Shown one piece after another: positions 27,046 through 34,751 of a DNA stretch of 59,467 bases (positions are counted from its first letter, which is position 1; each line of letters begins with the position of its first letter). Under the pieces are notes generated by a model. That model was not told where the DNA came from, made no database searches, and was given only the letters and a program-made list of their open reading frames with translations. Location: positions 1 through 59,467 of the forward strand of contig JAEZGX010000032.1 in NCBI GenBank assembly GCA_023416735.1. The letters are read 5' to 3'. The stretch is from Verrucomicrobiota bacterium. Lineage in GTDB: Bacteria; Verrucomicrobiota; Verrucomicrobiia; Opitutales; Opitutaceae. The translations under genes were made by a program, and so were the position numbers.

Positions 27046-27450
27046 CTATTCGGCGGGGGCGGGGGTGGCCAGAGGGTATTTGCCGGCGACGACGTCGCGC
27101 AGGGTGGGGATGAGGGCGGTGACGCATTCGTCTTTTGTCACCAAGGCGACCGCGCCGACCGAGCGGGCGAGGCGTTCTGCGTGGGCGGAATCGTCGGCGG
27201 TCACGACGACGATCTTCGAGCCAGGGCGGTTGGCCGTGATCTGACGCGCAGCGGAGGCACCGTCGACATCAGGCATGCGCAGGTCGAGCAAAAGGATGTC
27301 CGGTTGCAACGTCGCGGTGAGTTCGATCGCTTCGCGGCCGTCTTGCGCTTCGCCCACCAGATCGAACTCGGGAGCGCGGGCGAGCAGTTCGCGTATGCCC
27401 CCGCGGATGATATCGTTGTCTTCGGCGACCAGCACACGGGTGCGTTGCAT
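27046..27450 (-). CDS. Stand-alone REC-domain response regulator
   Basis: This 134-aa protein is a receiver domain of the NarL-type subclass: VLVAEDND at the N-terminus, phospho-acceptor Asp in LLLDLRMPDVDG, the switch Thr in VVVTADD and the conserved Lys in LVTKDE. No HTH output domain follows, and the C-terminus ends in ATPAPAE, so it must act through protein contact or as a phosphate sink. The ATG at 27450 fits the domain start. No kinase is adjacent. It could be a truncated NarL-type regulator, but no leftover HTH is seen downstream. Confidence 0.88.
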   Translation of the reverse strand: MQRTRVLVAEDNDIIRGGIRELLARAPEFDLVGEAQDGREAIELTATLQPDILLLDLRMPDVDGASAARQITANRPGSKIVVVTADDSAHAERLARSVGAVALVTKDECVTALIPTLRDVVAGKYPLATPAPAE

Positions 27451-27529
27451 AAAGTGCGTATTGAAAATGTTGGGACGCGGGCGGCCCGCACGTATCGCCG
27501 CCAAGCAAAGCTGAAGGGCAAACGCGCGG

Positions 27530-27556
27530 CTCTCGACCTATTTGGGCGGTCGAGAG
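27530..27556 (-). terminator. Hairpin after the SPW-type gene
   Basis: CTCTCGACC (27530-27538) and GGTCGAGAG (27548-27556) form a perfect 9-bp stem 26 bases past the stop of the minus-strand gene at 27582. The following T-run is poor, so it is only a possible terminator. Confidence 0.4.
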
Positions 27557-27581
27557 ACCGCGGTTTCGGTGTTCGGTTCTC

Positions 27582-27953
27582 TTACGAATGGCGAACGGTG
27601 GTGGGATGTTCCGCGCTCGCGGACGTCCGGGTCATCACAACGGCGCCGATTTCGGCGAGACCGAGGATGAGATGCGGCATCCACACTTGCTCGGCGAAGC
27701 CAAAGAGCCAAGGCGAGAGGGCGAGCAGCACTCCGCTCATCGCGTCGAGCGTGAGGTGAGCACGGAACGGCAGAAGTTTGAAAGCGCCGAGCTCGTAGTT
27801 GGTGCAGAGACTGTAGATCAACGCGGCGAAGCCGAGCACCATGGGCACGGTTCTCGCGGCGCCTTCGAAGCCGAATAAAATCGGCGCGAGGATAAGGACG
27901 AGGCCCATCGCATAATCGACGAAGCCGTGGGCACGGCGGGATAGGATATTCAT
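27582..27953 (-). CDS. SPW-type small membrane protein, copy 1
   Basis: The 123-aa protein has four hydrophobic segments arranged as two related halves. Each half holds an [R/L]xxHGxxDY or FRxHLxLD motif followed by a short Pro-Trp or LAP turn (SPWLFGF). It resembles the SPW-repeat membrane family, whose function is unknown to me. A close paralogue of the same length, 123 aa, is at 55389-55760. Shared blocks are HG..DYA.G, LILAP.LF, YELG...LPFR.HL.LD and SPW.FGFAE.VW.PH. It lies next to a REC-only regulator in the same direction, separated by a hairpin. Confidence 0.8.
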   Translation of the reverse strand: MNILSRRAHGFVDYAMGLVLILAPILFGFEGAARTVPMVLGFAALIYSLCTNYELGAFKLLPFRAHLTLDAMSGVLLALSPWLFGFAEQVWMPHLILGLAEIGAVVMTRTSASAEHPTTVRHS

Positions 27954-28293
27954 AGTGTCTCACGATACCCGTGCATTCATGCCAAGATATGGGATGAATC
28001 CCCTTACCGTGCAGGGAGATGCTCCCGTCAGGCGCGAACCGCTTTTCGAGCCAGACCCCATAGGTGCAAGCGGCGTAGCGAGAGCTAGCTGACCAGATGC
28101 TAAACGTTTACGAGATGAGATCGGGAATGACGTCTTTCGACCAAAGCAGCGGCCGTCAGCTCTGTTTCTGGCTCGGCGAGTGGAGCCATCGGCGGAAGGA
28201 GGGCCGCGACGGAGCGCGGTAAGATTTGTGCGAGAATCCGCGTGCACACGGCGGGAAGGTTTCAAAAAGCCGCTGTTCGGGCGCGGCTTTTTT
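27954..28293. other. 340-base gene-free stretch ending in a terminator
   Basis: No convincing coding frame, tRNA or known riboswitch could be recognised here. The stretch has several short inverted repeats and ends in a strong terminator-like hairpin (28264-28293) that touches the next start codon. An unrecognised small RNA on the plus strand, or an attenuated leader of the beta-helix gene, would explain a terminator in that place. Confidence 0.4.
28264..28293 (+). terminator. Terminator-like hairpin abutting a start codon
   Basis: AAAAAGCCGC (28264-28273) and GCGGCTTTTT (28283-28292) form a 10-bp stem with a 9-base loop and a T6 run. The ATG at 28294 follows immediately. It either ends an upstream transcript or controls the gene by attenuation. 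Confidence 0.7.
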
Positions 28294-28989
28294 ATGCACG
28301 CTCCCGGCGTGAAAGCTTCCGAGTTTTTCGATCTGCCTGCGTCGCTGGCGCCGTTTGCGGCGAGTTTTTTGCCGGACGTTGCGCCGTGGGAATGGATCAA
28401 ACGGATCGGGCCGGCGTTGGGGAGCGTCTCGCTGGTTTCGGAGGAGAAGTCGTTGCCGCCGGGCGTTCACGTGGAAGGAGCGGTGTGGTTGCATCCGACG
28501 GTGAAACTGCCGGCGCAGGCGACGTTGATTGGACCGGCGTGGATTGGAGCGCGCACGGAGATTCGGCCGGGGGCGTTCGTGCGCGGAAACGTGATCGTGG
28601 GCGAAGGCTGCGTGCTGGGAAATGCGTGCGAATTCAAAAACTGCCTTTTGATGGACGGCGTGCAGGTGCCGCACTTCAGCTACGTGGGCGATTCGATCCT
28701 GGGAAATCGTTCGCACCTCGGTGCGGGCGTGATCCTTTCGAACCTGCGGCTGGATCAGCAGCCGATCGTGGTGCGGACCGATGTTGCGGCGCATGACACC
28801 GGCTTGCGCAAGTTCGGGGCGATTTTGGGGGACGAAGCGGAAGTCGGCTGCAATGCGGTGCTGCAACCCGGCACGTTGCTGGGGCGGCGCGGAATCGTGA
28901 TGCCGTTGACGGCGTTTGGCGGGATCTTGGCGGCCAACACGATGGTGCGCAGCCGGCAGACGCTGACGACGATCGAACGACGGGACTGA
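28294..28989 (+). CDS. Left-handed beta-helix protein, GlmU-like
   Basis: This 231-aa protein has hexapeptide-repeat strands (LHPTVKLPAQATLIGPAWIG-type steps, IRPGAFVRGNVIVG, GAGVILSNL), the left-handed beta-helix of acyltransferases and nucleotide-sugar enzymes. The pattern EFKNC and NSHLGAG-like turns match the C-terminal half of GlmU-type and UDP-GlcNAc pyrophosphorylase-related proteins. The nucleotidyltransferase half is absent. It may acetylate a sugar nucleotide or be structural. A GTG at 28309 is an alternative start that would leave space after the terminator directly ahead. It precedes trpS. Confidence 0.75.
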   Translation: MHAPGVKASEFFDLPASLAPFAASFLPDVAPWEWIKRIGPALGSVSLVSEEKSLPPGVHVEGAVWLHPTVKLPAQATLIGPAWIGARTEIRPGAFVRGNVIVGEGCVLGNACEFKNCLLMDGVQVPHFSYVGDSILGNRSHLGAGVILSNLRLDQQPIVVRTDVAAHDTGLRKFGAILGDEAEVGCNAVLQPGTLLGRRGIVMPLTAFGGILAANTMVRSRQTLTTIERRD

Positions 28990-29003
28990 GATACCGGCGA
29001 AAT

Positions 29004-29090
29004 CTTGCTCTTGCTCGTGCTCGTAATCGTGCGCGATTCTTGCCGTTCCGCTTTTTGGAGCACGATCAAGATTTCGATCACGAGCACGAT
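29004..29090. repeat. Hairpin of 'gctcgtgctcgtaatcg' words
   Basis: Arm 1 (29004-29035, CTTGCTCTTGCTCGTGC...) and arm 2 (29058-29090, GAGCACGATC...CGAGCACGAT) are imperfect reverse complements. The element ends six bases before the trpS start, so it forms most of the trpS leader. It is similar in composition to the element at 10757-10847. Confidence 0.7.
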
Positions 29091-29096
29091 ATCACC

Positions 29097-30062
29097 ATGC
29101 GCACGTTAACCGGTATCCAGCCTTCGGGCACGCTGCACCTCGGCAATTATCTCGGCGCGATGCGGCCGGCCATCGAGGCGCAGACGCGAGGGGAGTGTTA
29201 CTACTTCATCGCGGATTATCATTCCATGACGTCGCTGCTCGACCCGGCGGAGCGACGGAAGAATACGTTGAATGTCGCGCTCGACTGGCTGGCGTGCGGA
29301 CTGGATCCGGCGAAGTCGGTGTTCTGGCGGCAGAGCGACGTGCCCGAAGTGACCGAGCTGATGTGGCTCCTGGGCACGGTGACGCCGATGGGGCTGCTCG
29401 ATCGGGGACACAGTTACAAAGACAAGATTGCGAAAGGGATTCCCGCGAACTTCGGGTTGTGGGCCTATCCGGTGCTGATGGCCGCGGATATCCTGCTTTT
29501 TGATACCAACGTCGTGCCCGTGGGCCGCGATCAGAAGCAGCACCTGGAGATGACGCGCGACATCGCGATCAAGTTCAACCAGACCTATGGCGAGGTGTTT
29601 GTCGTGCCGGAGCCGGACATTCGCGACGAGATCGCGGTCGTGCCGGGGCTCGATGGGCAGAAGATGAGCAAGAGCTACGGCAATACGATCGATCTGTTCG
29701 GCGACGAGAAAGCGACGCGGAAGAAAATCATGGGGATCGTGATGGACTCGCGCACGCCGGCGGAGCCGAAGCCGGACGCGGACAAGAATCTCGCGATCCA
29801 GCTTTTGAAGTTGGTGGCGCCAGCGGACGTGGCGGGCGACTTCGAGAATCGCCTGCGCGCGGGCGGGCTCGGTTACGGCGATCTGAAGAAAGCGTTGTTT
29901 GAGCACTACTGGAACTTCCTCGCGCCGTATCGCGCGCGGCGGGCAGAACTCGCGGCCAATCTCGATCACGTGGAGCGGCTTTTGCGGGAAGGCGCGGAGC
30001 GCGCGCGAGGCACGGCGAGCGCGGTGTTGAAGCGCGCGCGCAAGGCGAGCGGGTTGGAGTAA
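29097..30062 (+). CDS. trpS: Tryptophanyl-tRNA synthetase
   Basis: The 321-aa enzyme charges tRNA-Trp with tryptophan using ATP. It is a class I synthetase with the HIGH-equivalent GTLHLGNY near residue 12 and KMSKS at 189-193, and the TrpRS-specific GIQPSG, DYHSMT and RDQKQHLEMTRD blocks. The length is typical for bacterial TrpRS. The ATG at 29097 begins at the family start; the frame is open to 29040 but runs through repeat DNA. It may share a transcript with the beta-helix gene upstream. Confidence 0.97.
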   Translation: MRTLTGIQPSGTLHLGNYLGAMRPAIEAQTRGECYYFIADYHSMTSLLDPAERRKNTLNVALDWLACGLDPAKSVFWRQSDVPEVTELMWLLGTVTPMGLLDRGHSYKDKIAKGIPANFGLWAYPVLMAADILLFDTNVVPVGRDQKQHLEMTRDIAIKFNQTYGEVFVVPEPDIRDEIAVVPGLDGQKMSKSYGNTIDLFGDEKATRKKIMGIVMDSRTPAEPKPDADKNLAIQLLKLVAPADVAGDFENRLRAGGLGYGDLKKALFEHYWNFLAPYRARRAELAANLDHVERLLREGAERARGTASAVLKRARKASGLE

Positions 30063-30153
30063 GCGCCGATCTTCGGAGCGGAACGCGTGAGCGTTTCGGG
30101 AGAGACGGAAGACGACGGTTGCTCCGCGGCGGCGTGCAGATTTGTTCGTCGCG

Positions 30154-30900
30154 ATGAAGGTTCTCGGAATCGATATTGGCGGCTCGGCTCTCAAAGGAGC
30201 GCCGGTGGAAACGGCAACCGGACGTTTGCTCGCCGAGCGATTCCGGATTGAGACGCCTGAGCCGCTGACGCCGAATGCAATGGCGCGGGCGGTGGAGGAG
30301 ATGGTGGCGAAGTTCAAGTGGCGCGGACGGATTGGAATTGGTTTTCCGGGAGTCGTTCACGGCACGCGGACGGTGACGGCGCCGAATCTGCATCCGAGGT
30401 TTACCGGCTGCGACACGGGGCGGTTGTTCGCGAAGGCGACGGGGTGCAATGTGGCGATGGTGAACGACGCGGACGCGGCGGGGCTGGCAGAGATGCGTTT
30501 CGGGGCGGGTTGCGGGATCGATGGACCGGTGTTGTTGCTGACGCTCGGCACCGGCGTGGGCACCGCGGTGTTCACCTGTGGCGTGCTGTATCCAAATTCA
30601 GAATTCGGTCATCTGCCGATGCGCGGGAAATCCGCGGAGCGCTTCGTTTCGGCGGCGGCGCGGAAGCGGCGCGGACTCGAGTGGTCCGAATGGGGGCCGG
30701 AGTTTGGCGCGTATCTTCGCACCTTGGAGATGTTGTTGTCGCCGGAGTTGATCATCATCGGCGGCGGCGTGAGCGCCAAGAGCCGCAAGTGGATGCGTTA
30801 TGTGAAAACGCGCGCGAAGCTCGTGCCGGCGGCGTTTCACAATGAGGCGGGGATTGTGGGCGCGGCGTTGTGGGCGGCGGAGCGGAGATTGAGTTCGTAG
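30154..30900 (+). CDS. ppgK: Polyphosphate glucokinase-like ROK kinase
   Basis: The 248-aa ROK-family protein starts with phosphate loop IDIGGSALKG. It has catalytic MVNDADAAGLAE and the LTLGTGVGTA block, and the SEFGHLPMRGKSAERFVS sequence typical of polyphosphate/ATP-glucophosphotransferases, which lack the ROK zinc cysteines. It should phosphorylate glucose using polyphosphate or ATP. Glucose could come from trehalose or glycogen turnover, whose genes occur at 40728-48722. The ATG at 30154 is chosen over a TTG at 30142. Confidence 0.88.
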   Translation: MKVLGIDIGGSALKGAPVETATGRLLAERFRIETPEPLTPNAMARAVEEMVAKFKWRGRIGIGFPGVVHGTRTVTAPNLHPRFTGCDTGRLFAKATGCNVAMVNDADAAGLAEMRFGAGCGIDGPVLLLTLGTGVGTAVFTCGVLYPNSEFGHLPMRGKSAERFVSAAARKRRGLEWSEWGPEFGAYLRTLEMLLSPELIIIGGGVSAKSRKWMRYVKTRAKLVPAAFHNEAGIVGAALWAAERRLSS

Positions 30901-31074
30901 CTCGGAAGACAACCTCGCCCCGCGATTTCAGCAGTTCGCCCATGAACGGGAGCGGATTCTCCCTATTTCCTACCGGGACACGGAGAAGTTGCTAAGCACC
31001 GCGACGTCCAGCCAGCTGCGAAGCGGGGCTGGGCGACTACACACCTAACCCCCGTAATCCCCCACAGACTACGC

Positions 31075-32124
31075 ATGAGAACTATGCGCGTTTCCCTAAC
31101 TATGTCCCGGCGGCTCGCCAGTGGACTTTTGTGCATCGCGGCGCTCGGCGCGATTCAGAGTTCCGCCTTCGGCCAAGGCTGCGTCATCGCGCGCGGCGGC
31201 GGCGGCGCGATGATTTCCGACTCCAGCGGCTTTCTTGAGGCCGGGCAGTGGCAGGTCACTGTCGCGCACCGCTGGTTCGAATCAGACCGGCATTTTATCG
31301 GTGACGACGAACAGAAGCACCGCAAGGCGCAGGGCACTGAAGTCATCAACGATTCGCACTTCCTCGACTTCACGGCGACGTATGCCTGGTCGAAGCGGTT
31401 GAACCTCAATCTGACGATTCCGTATGTGAAGCACGACCGCTCGTCGAAATACGAGCATAGCGGCAATGCGAATCCGCGCTATCACACGCAATCGAGCGGA
31501 ATGGGCGACGTGCGGGTCAGCGCGAACTATTGGGTTCTCGATCCGGAGCAGCATCACCGCGGCAATTTCGCGATCGGTGTCGGCATGAAAGCGCCGACCG
31601 GAAGCTACACGGCGAAGGACGTGTTCATCCGCCCGAATGGTCCGACGGTGCGCTATGTCGATTCCTCGATTCAGCCCGGCGATGGCGGCTGGGGTTGGAC
31701 GATCGAGGGCCAGGGCTATTACCACCTCGGCGGCAACTTCACGGCGTATGGCAATGCGTTCTACCTCTTCAATCCTCGCGAACGCGTGCCGCGGACGAAC
31801 TTCTCGGTGCCGGATGCTTACATGGCGCGCGGCGGCGTGGAGATGGCCGTGTCGTCGGTGGAAGGACTCGGACTCAGCCTTGGATTGCGGATCGAAGGCG
31901 TGCCCGGCAACGACCTTTTCGGTGGCAACGGCGGCAGCCGCCGGCCTGGTTTTTCGACGGCGGTCGAGCCGGGTCTGTCGTTCTCGAAAGGACGTTTCAC
32001 CGGCACCTTCACGATCCCGGTGGCGATCCATCATCGCCGCTCGCACACCTACGGTGCGCTGCGTCCGGGCGACGCGGCGTTCGCGGACTTCACGGTGAAC
32101 ACGAGCCTTTCGTGGCGCCTCTGA
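31075..32124 (+). CDS. Outer-membrane barrel protein
   Basis: This 349-aa protein begins with a signal peptide (hydrophobic about 14-31, cleavage after AFGQ or AFG). It then has an RGGGGAMISDS stretch and alternating strands, ending in an amphipathic strand (NTSLSWRL). It resembles the transporter/'phenol meta-pathway'-like barrels of unknown cargo. The start could instead be ATG 31084, three residues on. A strong terminator follows at 32155. The 170-base upstream gap shows no clear regulatory site. Confidence 0.7.
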   Translation: MRTMRVSLTMSRRLASGLLCIAALGAIQSSAFGQGCVIARGGGGAMISDSSGFLEAGQWQVTVAHRWFESDRHFIGDDEQKHRKAQGTEVINDSHFLDFTATYAWSKRLNLNLTIPYVKHDRSSKYEHSGNANPRYHTQSSGMGDVRVSANYWVLDPEQHHRGNFAIGVGMKAPTGSYTAKDVFIRPNGPTVRYVDSSIQPGDGGWGWTIEGQGYYHLGGNFTAYGNAFYLFNPRERVPRTNFSVPDAYMARGGVEMAVSSVEGLGLSLGLRIEGVPGNDLFGGNGGSRRPGFSTAVEPGLSFSKGRFTGTFTIPVAIHHRRSHTYGALRPGDAAFADFTVNTSLSWRL

Positions 32125-32154
32125 TTCACCGTTAAAGCAAACCGGTTAGTTATC

Positions 32155-32187
32155 GCAGGGCGGGCGAAAGCCCGCCCTGCTGTTTTT
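32155..32187 (+). terminator. Strong terminator, two bases before next start
   Basis: GCAGGGCGGGC (32155-32165), loop GAAA and GCCCGCCCTGC (32170-32180) form a perfect 11-bp stem followed by TGTTTTT. The ATG of the next gene is at 32190, so this gene either has a separate transcription start right at its coding start or is controlled by read-through. Confidence 0.9.
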
Positions 32188-32189
32188 GG

Positions 32190-34709
32190 ATGACGATACG
32201 GAAGCGACAAGAAGCGGGAGAAGAGGCGCCGGTGGGCGTCGGATTGCTCGCGGGTTTGTTTTTCGCGTCGGGTGCGCTGGCGCTGGTGTATGAAGTCGTC
32301 TGGCAGCGGCAGTTCGCATTGGTGCTCGGCTCGGCAGCGCCGGCCACGGTGGCGGTGCTCGCGGCGTATTTTGCCGGGTTGGGATTGGGCAGTTTGACGC
32401 TGGGCCGCTGGGCGAGCCGGTGGCGTCGACCGCTGCTGGTTTATGCGGTGTTGGAAGCGGCGATCGGATTGGGCGCGCTGTTGGTGACGCCGCTGATCGG
32501 AGTTTTCGAGGAGGTTTATCTAGGGATGTTGGGTGGAGGAAGCACGGCCGCCGGCGGGATCATGGCGGCCCGTCTGATGGTGGCGTTTGCGGCGATTTTT
32601 GTGCCGACCTTCTGCATGGGTGGAACGCTGCCGGTGTTGAGCGAGTGGGTGGATCGCGGGCAGAAGCAACTCGGCGTCACCGCGGGCGCCCTGTATGTCG
32701 CGAATACGACGGGCGCGGCGCTCGGCGCGATTGCGGTGCCATTTTGGTTGATGCCGCCGCTCGGATTGCAGGGAACGGTTTGGGCCGCGGCGGCCGCGAA
32801 TGGCGGGCTGGCGCTCGTGGCCTGGCGGCTCAGTTCGCGTGCTAGAATATTGGATACAAGCTCGCACATGGAGCAGGCGAAGGCGAGGCCGGCCATCGAA
32901 ACGGGAAACATGAAACGCGGGCTGGCGCGCGGGGTGTGGTTGCTGGCGGGGATTTCGGGGGTGGCGACGTTTGCGTTGCAGGTGTTGTGGAATCGCGCGT
33001 TCGCGCAGGTGCATGAGAATTCGATGCACTCGTTTGCGGTGATCGTTGCGCTGGTGATTCTCGCCTTGGCGGCGGGGGCGCAGGTGGCGCGGATGGCGCT
33101 GAAGCGCGGGGTGGCGCCGAGCCGGCTGATTGCGGTGGCGTGGACGGCGGCGGGCGTCGCGATTGTGGCGGGGCCGTGGTTGTTCTTCCGGTGGACGGAC
33201 GGGCTGGCGTATTTGTCCGGTGGAGACGGTTGGGGCGGGCAGATGCGCGACCTCTTGTGGCTGGGAGCGGGAATCTGTTTTATCCCGATGGCGCTGCTGG
33301 GCGTGGGTTTGCCGGCGCTGATGGAGCAAGCGGGGCGCGACGCGGTGGATTCTTCGGGACGCGTGCTGGGAAGATTGTTTGCGGTGAACGTGCTCGGATC
33401 GGTGACGGGCGCCTTGGCGGCGGGGTTTTTGTTGCCCGCGTGGCTGGGATTGTGGGGCGCCTTGATCTGGGTCGGCGCGTTGATGGCGGCCGTGGCGGTG
33501 GGATGGGGCGGCCGCGGTGCGATCCGCTGGATGGTGCCCCTCGTGGCGGTGGTGGGAGCGTGGCTGTTGCAAACGATCGAGCCGCCGCGCGTGCGCGTGG
33601 CGATCGATCGCGGCGAAAGATTGTTAGCGCTCGCGGAAGGGGCGCACGGCGTTGTGTCGGTGGTCGAACGTGAAGGCTCGCGGCGGTTGAAGTTGAACAA
33701 TCACTACGCACTGGGCGGGACGGCGGCGACCGGCGACGAGCGGATGCAGGCGCATCTGCCATTGTTGCTGCATGCGCAGCCGCGCAGCGTGGCGTTTCTC
33801 GGACTGGGCACTGGCGTGACGGCGGGCGGCGCGATGTTTCATCCGCTCGAACGCGTGACCGCCGTGGAGATTGTGCCGGAGGCGATCGCGGCGGCGCGCG
33901 AACATTTCGCGCAGGCGAATGCGGGTTTGATGGACGATGCGCGCGTGCGGGTGTTGGCGGACGATGCGCGGCATTTTCTGCGAGCGACGGACGAGCGGTT
34001 CGATGTGATCGTGGGCGATCTCGTCGTGCCGTGGCGGGCGGGTGAGGGGGCGTTGTTGACGCTCGAGCAGTTCGAGGCGGCACGCGATGCGTTGGCGGAC
34101 GGCGGCGTATTTTGCCAATGGCTGCCGCTGTTTCAGCTGAGCGAAATGGAAACGGAGATTTTGCTGCGGACGTTTTTGTCGGTGTTTCCGGAGGCCGAGA
34201 TTTGGCGGGGCGATTTCTCTCCGACGGAGCCGGCGATCGCGCTGGTCGGTCGTAACGGCGGAAAGAATGAAACGTTACCCGGCACCGAACGGGTTGCGCC
34301 GATGACGCCGGATCCGGCGAATCCGCATCTGGCGGCGCCCGGCGCGGTGTGGATGCACTATGTCGGAGCGGTGACGCGGGCGGATCTGCCGGCGAGCGAG
34401 GAGCGGGTGAATAGCGAGAATCGGCCTTGGGTGGAATTATTGGGGCCGCGCCTGCATGGCGGGCGCAATGACGCGGTGTTCGTCGGACGCGAACTCGAAG
34501 GCTGGTTGCAGACGCTTAGAGCGAGAACGCTGGCACGAGAGACCGGGTTGGAAGAAGCGCAGCGGCGCGCGATGGAAGCCGGCGCGGCCTTGGCGGAGAT
34601 GATTTTGAAAATGCGCGAAGGTAATCGCGGCGGAGCGGCGGTAGCGAACGAGCGACTGCGCGGATTGTTGCCGGCGGAGACGTATAGGGTGTTGTTGGGC
34701 GGCGAGTGA
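32190..34709 (+). CDS. Membrane-fused spermidine synthase-like protein
   Basis: The 839-aa protein has about 12-14 membrane segments in residues 15-470 in an MFS-like arrangement, then a C-terminal spermidine-synthase-type methyltransferase fold (about 500-760). This has glycine-rich FLGLGTGVTAGGAM, acidic AVEIVPEA, DDARHFL and the VIVGDLVVPW block in place of the usual aminopropyltransferase gatekeeper. Such fused proteins are widespread and mostly uncharacterised. Aminopropyl transfer is not shown by residue pattern alone. The start at 32190 lies immediately after a terminator; no other start is better. Confidence 0.82.
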   Translation: MTIRKRQEAGEEAPVGVGLLAGLFFASGALALVYEVVWQRQFALVLGSAAPATVAVLAAYFAGLGLGSLTLGRWASRWRRPLLVYAVLEAAIGLGALLVTPLIGVFEEVYLGMLGGGSTAAGGIMAARLMVAFAAIFVPTFCMGGTLPVLSEWVDRGQKQLGVTAGALYVANTTGAALGAIAVPFWLMPPLGLQGTVWAAAAANGGLALVAWRLSSRARILDTSSHMEQAKARPAIETGNMKRGLARGVWLLAGISGVATFALQVLWNRAFAQVHENSMHSFAVIVALVILALAAGAQVARMALKRGVAPSRLIAVAWTAAGVAIVAGPWLFFRWTDGLAYLSGGDGWGGQMRDLLWLGAGICFIPMALLGVGLPALMEQAGRDAVDSSGRVLGRLFAVNVLGSVTGALAAGFLLPAWLGLWGALIWVGALMAAVAVGWGGRGAIRWMVPLVAVVGAWLLQTIEPPRVRVAIDRGERLLALAEGAHGVVSVVEREGSRRLKLNNHYALGGTAATGDERMQAHLPLLLHAQPRSVAFLGLGTGVTAGGAMFHPLERVTAVEIVPEAIAAAREHFAQANAGLMDDARVRVLADDARHFLRATDERFDVIVGDLVVPWRAGEGALLTLEQFEAARDALADGGVFCQWLPLFQLSEMETEILLRTFLSVFPEAEIWRGDFSPTEPAIALVGRNGGKNETLPGTERVAPMTPDPANPHLAAPGAVWMHYVGAVTRADLPASEERVNSENRPWVELLGPRLHGGRNDAVFVGRELEGWLQTLRARTLARETGLEEAQRRAMEAGAALAEMILKMREGNRGGAAVANERLRGLLPAETYRVLLGGE

Positions 34710-34751
34710 ACGTGACGCCGGGGCCTTGCGCGCGAGAATGAAGGGCGGGGA

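Noticed and set aside
28215..28262. Cobalamin-riboswitch-like words (gtgcgagaatccg) before a gene
   Set aside because: The necessary B12-box and the CCCGCAACTG core were not found, and the downstream gene is not cobalamin-related.
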